The position numbers and the translations under genes were made by a program. A stretch of DNA of 28,794 nt. It comes from Halobacteriovoraceae bacterium (lineage in GTDB: Bacteria; Bdellovibrionota; Bacteriovoracia; Bacteriovoracales; Bacteriovoracaceae). Within the stretch, counting starts at the first letter, position 1. Each line of letters starts with the position of its first letter. The notes under the pieces are model-generated. The model searched no databases. It had not been told where the DNA came from and saw nothing but the letters and a program-made list of their open reading frames with translations. Below are positions 23,078 to 28,794 of this stretch, in pieces. The DNA lies in assembly GCA_002718735.1 (NCBI GenBank), contig PBFR01000009.1, forward strand, positions 3,270 through 32,063. Reading direction: 5' to 3'.

Positions 23078-23563
23078 TTAGGCCGGTGATCTTCTCTGTG
23101 TCCTAACTCTAGTTGCAGGTCTTTCTTTAATACCAAGATAACTTGCTCCAAGCACTAAACCATATACCAAATGACCAATTAAGCTGCCCATTGCCACCGA
23201 TCTCATTTCAGGATTGGCAATCGGACCAAATGCCTCTCCACCCAGCATTATTGGCATTAGTATTAGACCACCGACTATCCACCACGCAACTCCATAGGCT
23301 GCTCCCCAGCCAGTTCCATTTTTGTATGTGGAAACTCGTTTATTAAATAATGCACCAAATATTGCACCTATCAATGCGCTATTAAATAAATGATATATCC
23401 ATCCAACAAAAAGACTCGTAGAACCCACCACCATAGCGACCATTTTCATCATTGGTGTCTCACCACCATCTGGTGTCGGTGCGTTCATAACTGTCATGAG
23501 TATACCAAATACGGCACCGGCAATTAGGCCGGCCACTATCCCTGTTCCTATTTTTGACTGCAT
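23078..23563 (-). CDS. small multi-pass membrane protein
   Basis: A Gly/Ala-rich integral membrane protein of 161 residues, with about four hydrophobic helices (residues 7-26, 40-70, 85-115 and 125-150), GWGAAYGVAWWIVGG and a basic C-terminus (RVRTQRRSPA). A near-perfect SD (GGAGGAAG) decides ATG 23563; an upstream ATG would add 22 residues lacking an SD. No recognised family. It converges on the MarR-type gene over a hairpin. A role in the membrane is all that can be supported. Confidence 0.7.
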   Translation of the reverse strand: MQSKIGTGIVAGLIAGAVFGILMTVMNAPTPDGGETPMMKMVAMVVGSTSLFVGWIYHLFNSALIGAIFGALFNKRVSTYKNGTGWGAAYGVAWWIVGGLILMPIMLGGEAFGPIANPEMRSVAMGSLIGHLVYGLVLGASYLGIKERPATRVRTQRRSPA

Positions 23564-23650
23564 AACTTCCTCCTTGAAGTAAAAAGTGCGTTTAATACAA
23601 TTTGCGCGCTTTAAATATAAGATGAGCAAGTTTTATGCCATCAATAGCAT

Positions 23651-24544
23651 TTAATTGATTTTTGCCTCAGGGTAGAATGTTTTTAAAGCAAAGAAATAGG
23701 CACTAATACATCTTTGTGCTTGAGCTTCACATACGAGTTCTTTTTTCTCCTTGTCCCACCGCACTTTAAAGCTTTCTTTACCAACTTTAAATACCTTATT
23801 TCCTTTCTTGCCTTGGAGACTTCCAAGGGGGATTATAAGCTTCTTATCAACCAAAAGAGACCACTCCTTTTTGTGGTATTCGTTGGATGTTATATTGACT
23901 GGAAAGTATGTTTTATTCTCTCTTTCGTAACCTTGGTAGGGACTGCTCGAGTAGTCTCGCACAAATCCAGTCTTAGTCGAAAGGGTTAAAGCGTCCGGGT
24001 TTTCCTCCAAGTACTTGTGCAAGTTTATGTGTGCTGTTGGTAAAGGGATTAGCGGTGTGCCCTTATACTTCCCAGTTATGGCCTTCAATTCAAGTTGACT
24101 CCATAGGCTTTCTGTCTGTCTATCGTAGAGTAGGACATCACTTTGATAAAGAAGTCCTGAAACTCCAAATTGCAATGTTCTTCCTCCATAATCTGAAAGA
24201 AAAATGATACCACTTCCACATAAAGGACAGTAGGTTACGGCTATATTGAACTCAGAAATTTGATCATTTACAACCTCATGCCAATTTAAAATTGGGATTG
24301 GATATGCCTTTTTTACTCCTCCTACTTCTATAACTAAGGCACGGGCATCGGGGTTGAAAACACTCTTGGCCTTTTTAGAGCCTATGAATTCGGGCGAATC
24401 AATTGAGGGAATTCCATCTTTTGGGGGACCGCCGCTAAGTATGTCTTCAATTGGAATTAGAGGATCTTCTATCTTAAAACCGTTCTTTCGCGTCGTAGCA
24501 GAGATAAGCAGTAGTGATATAAATATTAGAAGAAAATTTTTCAT
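23651..24544 (-). CDS. DUF3179-domain exported protein
   Basis: A signal peptide (MKNFLLIFISLLLISATT) precedes a 280-residue DUF3179 domain. The family's TYCPLCGSG (104-112), the YPIPILNWHEVVND segment before it and the LLYDRQTESLWSQL and DALTLSTKTG stretches after it are present. The two Cys of CPLC are typical for the family; no enzymatic function is established. No SD is visible at ATG 24544; TAGATT lies 6 nt upstream. It is divergent from egtB, with about 100 bp between them. Confidence 0.85.
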   Translation of the reverse strand: MKNFLLIFISLLLISATTRKNGFKIEDPLIPIEDILSGGPPKDGIPSIDSPEFIGSKKAKSVFNPDARALVIEVGGVKKAYPIPILNWHEVVNDQISEFNIAVTYCPLCGSGIIFLSDYGGRTLQFGVSGLLYQSDVLLYDRQTESLWSQLELKAITGKYKGTPLIPLPTAHINLHKYLEENPDALTLSTKTGFVRDYSSSPYQGYERENKTYFPVNITSNEYHKKEWSLLVDKKLIIPLGSLQGKKGNKVFKVGKESFKVRWDKEKKELVCEAQAQRCISAYFFALKTFYPEAKIN

Positions 24545-24645
24545 AAAGCAAATCTAGTGCAGTAACAGTGCCATTAATGAATATGGGCCTAGACAAAGCT
24601 TTACCCTTTATTTCTTTACTCGATGAACTTGATTAGGATTGTTCT

Positions 24646-25848
24646 ATGAAACAGGCCTATCTTGATACGCGATTTAGTACCGAAAAAATTTGTAAACCGC
24701 TAGAAGTGGAAGATTTGGTCGTACAAACATGTCCTGATGTTAGTCCTCCAAAGTGGCACATGGCACACACCACTTGGTTTTTCGAGAAATTTATTCTTCA
24801 ACAATATGATAAAGAATATAAGGTTTTTGAATCAAAGTATAACTACCTTTTCAACTCCTATTATAAAACGGTCGGCAATCACTGGCAGAGGGTGGATAGG
24901 GGGAAGTTAAGTCGCCCAACAGTGAAAAGAATTTATGAATATAGAGAGTATGTTGATAATGCCTTAACTAACCTTATAGATCGTCAGCTAAATGAAGAAA
25001 TATCCAAGTTAATCGAGATTGGGATTAACCATGAGCAACAGCATCAAGAACTTCTTCTTATGGATATTAAACATATACTATCGCTGAATATTGAGTGCCC
25101 AGCATACCTTGAGAATAATCTGGAGAGGCCTGAAAACACTTCTTCTGAAGGCTGGCTGTCAATTGAACCTGGCACTTACGAATTTGGGTCTGCAGAAGAG
25201 AATCGTTTTTTCTACGACAACGAGGGACCTGCACATAAGCGTCTGATTTCAAGCTCAAAAGTTATGAAGGCATTTGTTACTAACGGACAGTATCTGGATT
25301 TTATTAATGATGGAGGTTATGAACGTCCAGAATTGTGGCTTAGTTTAGGTTGGGACTGGGTTAATCAAAATCAGGTAAGTGCTCCATTGTATTGGAAAAA
25401 AACAGAAAATGGATGGAAAGAGTATACACTGCATGGAGAAGTTAGATTGCAAAAAGATTGGCCTGTTCAGCATGTCTCCTTATATGAGGCCGATGCTTTT
25501 GCAAGATGGAGTGGTATGCGGCTTCCAAATGAATTTGAGCTTGAGTTTTTATTAAATTTGGAGCGAATTTCCAGCCAACCAAATTGTCTTCATTCGATCA
25601 ATAAAAATCAATCCTATTACAATCTATGGTCCTGGAGCTCTTCTCAGTATCAAGCATATCCTGGATATCAACCGTACGAAGGTAGTTTGGGAGAGTATAA
25701 CCAAAAGTTCATGTGTAATCAGTTCGTATTAAGAGGTGGGTCATATGCAACACCTAATGGACACCTACGATCCACATACAGAAACTTTTTTGAACCTTGG
25801 CAACGATGGATGTTTTCCGGACTGAGGCTTGCCATGGATACACAATAG
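24646..25848 (+). CDS. egtB: ergothioneine sulfoxide synthase
   Basis: EgtB is an iron enzyme that joins a sulfur donor (gamma-glutamylcysteine or cysteine) oxidatively to hercynine. The layout is the family's: an N-terminal DinB-like helical domain with iron-ligand His in HMAHTTWFFE (38-47; His41 likely) and HEQQH (129-133), and a C-terminal formylglycine-generating/sulfatase-modifying fold with WDWVNQ, PVQHVSLYEADAFARWSG and FVLRGGSYAT..RSTYRNFFEPWQRWMFSGLRLA. The 400-residue length is normal. The next gene is egtD, 9 nt away. No egtA, egtC or egtE is in the window, so a cysteine-using or lyase-elsewhere variant is possible. TAGGAT lies 6 nt before the ATG, with no SD. Confidence 0.92.
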   Translation: MKQAYLDTRFSTEKICKPLEVEDLVVQTCPDVSPPKWHMAHTTWFFEKFILQQYDKEYKVFESKYNYLFNSYYKTVGNHWQRVDRGKLSRPTVKRIYEYREYVDNALTNLIDRQLNEEISKLIEIGINHEQQHQELLLMDIKHILSLNIECPAYLENNLERPENTSSEGWLSIEPGTYEFGSAEENRFFYDNEGPAHKRLISSSKVMKAFVTNGQYLDFINDGGYERPELWLSLGWDWVNQNQVSAPLYWKKTENGWKEYTLHGEVRLQKDWPVQHVSLYEADAFARWSGMRLPNEFELEFLLNLERISSQPNCLHSINKNQSYYNLWSWSSSQYQAYPGYQPYEGSLGEYNQKFMCNQFVLRGGSYATPNGHLRSTYRNFFEPWQRWMFSGLRLAMDTQ

Positions 25849-25857
25849 GAGGGAAGA

Positions 25858-26844
25858 GTGGAAATGAATAAAATTGAAAAGCTCGAACAAGATGTACCTT
25901 TCAAAGTAGACGTTTACAAAGGTCTAACCTCAAGCCCGAAGGAAATTAGCTCCAAGTACTTCTATGACGATGAGGGGAGCTTAATTTTTCAAGAGATCAC
26001 AAGAATGAAAGAGTACTATCCAACTCGCCTGGAAATGGATGTTTTTACTCGAAACAAATCTGATATTGTGAAAAGGATTGAAAACGATAGGATCGATGTT
26101 GTTGAGTTGGGGGCCGGGGATGGACACAAAACCAAAGTACTACTTGAAGAGATGTCGAAACAGAAAAAACGTACTAAGTTTTTTCCAATTGATATTTCTG
26201 AAAAGGCCATAAAGGAGCTTCTCAAGAATATACAATCTGGTCCAGGACTTGAAGTCCTTCCAGTGGTTGGAGATTTTTTTCATGGACTAGGCAAAGTTGT
26301 GGAGGAATCTTTAAATCAAAAGCTGGTCTTATTTCTAGGCTCTAATATTGGAAACTTTGGTCCTGGAGAACGAATTTCTTTTCTAAAGGGCTTGAAGGAC
26401 TCGTTAAATCCTGGCGACATGATTCTTATTGGGCTTGATCTTAAAAAAGATATCCAAAAGTTGATGGACGCATACTCCGACCCCCACGGAGTTACCGAAA
26501 GGTTTAATCTCAATCTGCTAAAAAGAATTAATCGAGAATTAGGCGGGAATTTTAAACTCAATCAATTTTACCATCACGCCTTTTATAATCCGAGAAAAGG
26601 GGCCATGGAGAGTAGTCTTTTGTCTCTTAAAGAACAAGAGGTCTATATTGAAGAGTATGGAACAAGTTTTCACTTTGACGAGTTTGAACCAATTCTTCTT
26701 GAGCACTCTTACAAGTTTACCCTAAGTGAGATTCAAAATATAGCCCATTTAAGCGGGCTTGACTTAGTTGAAAACTTCTTTGACTCCTCAAAGGGATACG
26801 TCAATAGTCTCTGGAAAGTTAAGGCCGAATCTCACCTACATTAA
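25858..26844 (+). CDS. egtD: L-histidine N-alpha-methyltransferase
   Basis: EgtD trimethylates histidine to hercynine with SAM, the first step of ergothioneine synthesis. The family signatures are clear: KYFYDDEGSLIFQEITRM (33-50), EYYPTR (52-57), the SAM motif ELGAGDG (83-89), LGSNIGNF and the HHAFYNPRKGAMESSLL region late in the protein. I keep the GTG start at 25858 because GGAGG lies 5 nt upstream; ATG 25864 is two codons on. It follows egtB by 9 nt, making the pair one operon. The two together give the core ergothioneine pathway. Confidence 0.93.
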   Translation: MEMNKIEKLEQDVPFKVDVYKGLTSSPKEISSKYFYDDEGSLIFQEITRMKEYYPTRLEMDVFTRNKSDIVKRIENDRIDVVELGAGDGHKTKVLLEEMSKQKKRTKFFPIDISEKAIKELLKNIQSGPGLEVLPVVGDFFHGLGKVVEESLNQKLVLFLGSNIGNFGPGERISFLKGLKDSLNPGDMILIGLDLKKDIQKLMDAYSDPHGVTERFNLNLLKRINRELGGNFKLNQFYHHAFYNPRKGAMESSLLSLKEQEVYIEEYGTSFHFDEFEPILLEHSYKFTLSEIQNIAHLSGLDLVENFFDSSKGYVNSLWKVKAESHLH

Positions 26845-26864
26845 ATGATGTAAAAAATTAAAAA

Positions 26865-26880
26865 ACCTCTATAATGAGGT
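26865..26880 (+). promoter_or_regulatory. -10 box TATAAT in a small hairpin before the DMT gene
   Basis: TATAAT at 26870-26875 is flanked by ACCTC (26865-26869) and its complement GAGGT (26876-26880), immediately before ATG 26881. It implies a start of transcription at about the ATG, giving the transporter its own leaderless promoter. The TATAAT could alternatively be just the hairpin loop with GAGGT hidden in the stem. Confidence 0.4.
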
Positions 26881-27774
26881 ATGAAAATTTATATAAAGCT
26901 AGTTTTTGCCATGATTCTTTGGGGGGGCACTTTTATCTCGGGTCGAGTTTTAAGTCAGGACTTCCATCCATTTACAATCGCTTTTTGGCGCTTTGCAATT
27001 GCCTCTGTGTTTTTGTCTGCGGTTTTAATAAAAGATTCAAGAGCTTTTCCAAGCCTAAATAAGTATAAGGTGTTTAAAGTTGTATTACTAGGTCTAAGCG
27101 GTGTCTTTGCTTATAACTATTTCTTTTTCAGCGGTCTTAGTAGTGTTGAAGCCGGAAAGGCATCTGTCATAATTGCTATAAACCCAACAGTCACAGCATT
27201 TATCGCATCTGTTTTCATGGGGGAGGGGGCATCGTTTAAAAAAATTGTTGGAATTTTTACAGCCCTCTCCGGAGCCTTAGTAGTAATAACTAAAGGTGAG
27301 GTGTTGAAGTTAAACTTTGAAGAGTTTGGTTATGGTGAAGGTTATTTACTTTGTGCCGTGTTATGTTGGGTTGGATATACATTAATTGGAAAGGTTGCTC
27401 TTAAGAAACTTACAGCATTGGAGGCCACCACTCTTGCCTGTATTTGCGGTACACTGATGCTTGCTCCTTTTGCATATTTTTATGATGGTTTTGAGCTAGT
27501 TGCAAAAGCCAACCTAAAACAGTGGTGGCATTTGTTCTACCTGGGATCTTTGGGCACAGGACTTGGGTTTATATGGTTTTATGAGGGTATACAACAAATC
27601 GGTGCATCGCGGGCCGCCTCCTTTATAAATCTTGTTCCTGTAGCTGGTGTATCAATAGGGGCAATCGCACTAGGAGAGAAAATAAACAACTCTCTTTTAC
27701 TTGGAGGCATCCTAGTATTGTTTGGGATAAACTTAGTTAATTGGAGTGCTCAAAAAACATTACCAAGGCACTAA
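26881..27774 (+). CDS. DMT/EamA-family transporter
   Basis: A 297-residue inner-membrane protein with about ten hydrophobic helices arranged as two EamA repeats. Typical features are WGGTFISGR near the N-terminus, PFTIAFWRFAIA, the EAGKASVIIAINPTVTAF segment and, in the second half, FIWFYEGIQQIGASRAASFINLVPVAGV. Such proteins export amino acids, metabolites or toxic compounds; the substrate is not given by sequence. It starts 36 nt after egtD with its own -10-like box. Its stop overlaps the protease gene on the other strand by 38 nt. Confidence 0.88.
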   Translation: MKIYIKLVFAMILWGGTFISGRVLSQDFHPFTIAFWRFAIASVFLSAVLIKDSRAFPSLNKYKVFKVVLLGLSGVFAYNYFFFSGLSSVEAGKASVIIAINPTVTAFIASVFMGEGASFKKIVGIFTALSGALVVITKGEVLKLNFEEFGYGEGYLLCAVLCWVGYTLIGKVALKKLTALEATTLACICGTLMLAPFAYFYDGFELVAKANLKQWWHLFYLGSLGTGLGFIWFYEGIQQIGASRAASFINLVPVAGVSIGAIALGEKINNSLLLGGILVLFGINLVNWSAQKTLPRH

Positions 27775-28609
27775 TTGTGCTCTTTTGAGGATGTCCATTG
27801 TGAGCTCTTTTCTTCAGTGCTTCTACAATCTTTTGAAGCGGTGACATGTAAGATAGCTCTGACCAAATTCTTTCATCTCTTTCATTATACAACTCCTCCA
27901 TGTATCTTCGCTCTTTGAGATAACTTGGCTTTGGTGCATTGCCTGTCCAAAATATTCCCACAAAATGACCATCTTTATTAAATACAGGGGAGCCGGAGTC
28001 ACCATGAGAAAAGTCGCATCCTATTGGAATACTCCACACTGCGTAATTAACCGGATTGACAGTGTCTGGATCATGGATGAGGTTAGGAGCCGAACTAAAA
28101 CTTTTACAAAATTCATCGTGAGTAAATAGAAGGGATCTCTTCGGATTTTTCCATCCACCGTGTCCGTAAGAAAAAAGTGGGCCTGAAGTTGTTATGGAAT
28201 GGGCCAATGTGAAGCTTGCTAGTAACTTTTCTTTATTTTGTGGCACATCTATTTCAAAAATCGTTAGGTCTGTCTCTTTTACGCCTACAATAAATTCTTT
28301 ACAAGAAAATGACTCCTTTAAAATTGAAAAACGAGCTCTATTAAGGCTGTAACAATTTAATGGTGATGGAAGAACGTGAAAGTTTGTTGCCATTAAGTGC
28401 TTATTGTTATGTTTTCCAAGATAAAAGGAAGTTCCTCCCAAGAATTGGGCAACAATAACGGCATTTTGCTTAAGTTTCTCCGGGACTTTATTAATTGTGT
28501 CGGATGTTACTGGTTGTTTTGACCATGATGGTCCCAATTGATAGGGGTTGTCAGCTGAAATTGCCGTAAATGAGACAAATGAAGTTATTAAAGCGACCAA
28601 AAGATTCAT
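27737..28609 (-). CDS. secreted trypsin-like serine protease
   Basis: A signal peptide (MNLLVALITSFVSFTAISA) precedes a chymotrypsin-fold peptidase. The catalytic triad is visible: His78 in ATNFHVL, Asp114 in ETDLTIFEI, and Ser205 in GDSGSPVF (203-210). Cys residues at 86, 103, 168 and 198 could form disulfides. The C-terminal 60 residues are charged and not assigned. The 290-residue length is normal. There is no SD before ATG 28609. The tail overlaps the DMT gene by 38 nt. It is secreted; its substrate is unknown, and a role in prey degradation is possible only if the organism is predatory. Confidence 0.85.
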   Translation of the reverse strand: MNLLVALITSFVSFTAISADNPYQLGPSWSKQPVTSDTINKVPEKLKQNAVIVAQFLGGTSFYLGKHNNKHLMATNFHVLPSPLNCYSLNRARFSILKESFSCKEFIVGVKETDLTIFEIDVPQNKEKLLASFTLAHSITTSGPLFSYGHGGWKNPKRSLLFTHDEFCKSFSSAPNLIHDPDTVNPVNYAVWSIPIGCDFSHGDSGSPVFNKDGHFVGIFWTGNAPKPSYLKERRYMEELYNERDERIWSELSYMSPLQKIVEALKKRAHNGHPQKSTISALVMFFEHSN

Positions 28610-28623
28610 GGGCTTTAAGTATC

Positions 28624-28668
28624 AAAAATAAAATGGCCTTGCAAGGCCAATTCAGTTCTTGCAAGGCC
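28624..28668 (-). terminator. terminator of the dps-like gene, made of a palindromic repeat
   Basis: The 16-bp palindrome TGGCCTTGCAAGGCCA (28634-28649) and an 11-bp copy CTTGCAAGGCC (28658-28668) are 20 bp apart. On the minus strand they can pair as an 11-bp stem with a 12-nt loop, followed by ATTTTATTTTT. This lies 19 nt past the dps-like stop. The palindrome can also fold on itself. Confidence 0.75.
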
Positions 28669-28686
28669 GCCTAGGAGTGGAAGTTG

Positions 28687-28794
28687 TTACTCTAAATGTG
28701 ACTTTAGCATCCAACTAAACTTTTCGTGTTCTCTCAATGTAGCTACTAGGAAATCCTCCGTTCCCGGATCGGCCTCCATAAGCTCTTCTTTTTT
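28687..28794 (-). CDS. dps: Dps-like protein, 3' end only
   Basis: The last 35 codons of a gene cut by the window edge. The tail is KKEELMEADPGTEDFLVATL followed by REHEKFSWMLKSHLE and TAA at 28687-28689. This is the usual C-terminus of Dps/ferritin-like proteins (DP.T.D.L....R..EK..WML..HL). Dps sequesters iron as ferric oxide and protects DNA from oxidants in stationary phase. The metal-binding His and Asp at the dimer interface would be in the missing part. Confidence 0.7.
   Translation of the reverse strand, partial: KKEELMEADPGTEDFLVATLREHEKFSWMLKSHLE

Noticed and set aside
28634..28649. 16-bp palindrome as an operator for the protease gene
   Set aside because: It is better explained as part of the terminator after dps, because a paired second copy and a T-run follow on the minus strand.

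Overview
The window reads as bacterial chromosome of roughly 40% GC, densely packed and encoded on both strands. It carries no insertion sequence, phage, CRISPR array, rRNA or tRNA that I can support. Gene content suggests a motile, c-di-GMP-using Gram-negative with many short lipoproteins and secreted proteins, and predictable AGGAG Shine-Dalgarno sites at many but not all starts: PilZ proteins, DUF3179, PhoX, NhaC, a DUF547/TVP38-oxidoreductase operon, and divergent TruA and HAAS proteins. This fits a marine Bdellovibrionota/Bacteriovoracia-like organism, but that placement is inference from protein style, not from a marker gene.

Layout. 1-4575: a secreted protein of unknown function, pdxH with an upstream HAAS-domain membrane protein, a PilZ protein, a lipoprotein and a cyclophilin. 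4576-7345 (minus): a housekeeping cluster of a zinc-ribbon protein, recJ and truA. 7463-9100 (minus): a large exported repeat/coiled-coil/methionine-rich protein with its own terminator. 9391-12372: an NhaC antiporter converging on a PhoX-type phosphatase. 12591-13529: a pseudo-receiver/PilZ-like protein.

13631-15943 is the most unusual region. A 57-residue acidic peptide is followed without gaps by a family 2 glycosyltransferase, a cupin/JmjC-type hydroxylase and a PqqD-like protein. That combination (short precursor, RRE carrier, two tailoring enzymes) looks like a small RiPP pathway producing a hydroxylated and/or glycosylated peptide. On the opposite strand, converging on it, lie a DCC thiol oxidoreductase and a SAM methyltransferase (15940-17141).

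17249-18414 holds four small exported or lipoprotein genes, one of them only 55 codons. 18447-22564 (minus) is a tight four-gene operon (DUF547, TVP38-flavoprotein fusion, DoxX-like, sterol desaturase-like) facing a MarR-type regulator, with a perfect 22-bp palindrome between them as the probable operator. 23078-24544 has a small membrane protein and a DUF3179 protein. 24646-26844 is an ergothioneine pair, egtB-egtD, followed by a DMT transporter. The window ends with a secreted trypsin-like protease and the 3' end of a dps-like gene, both on the minus strand.

Three genome-style features recur: convergent genes usually touch or overlap with no terminator between them; several genes without a Shine-Dalgarno site have a -10-like hexamer 5-6 nt before the start codon, suggesting leaderless mRNAs; and several start sites are embedded in inverted repeats.
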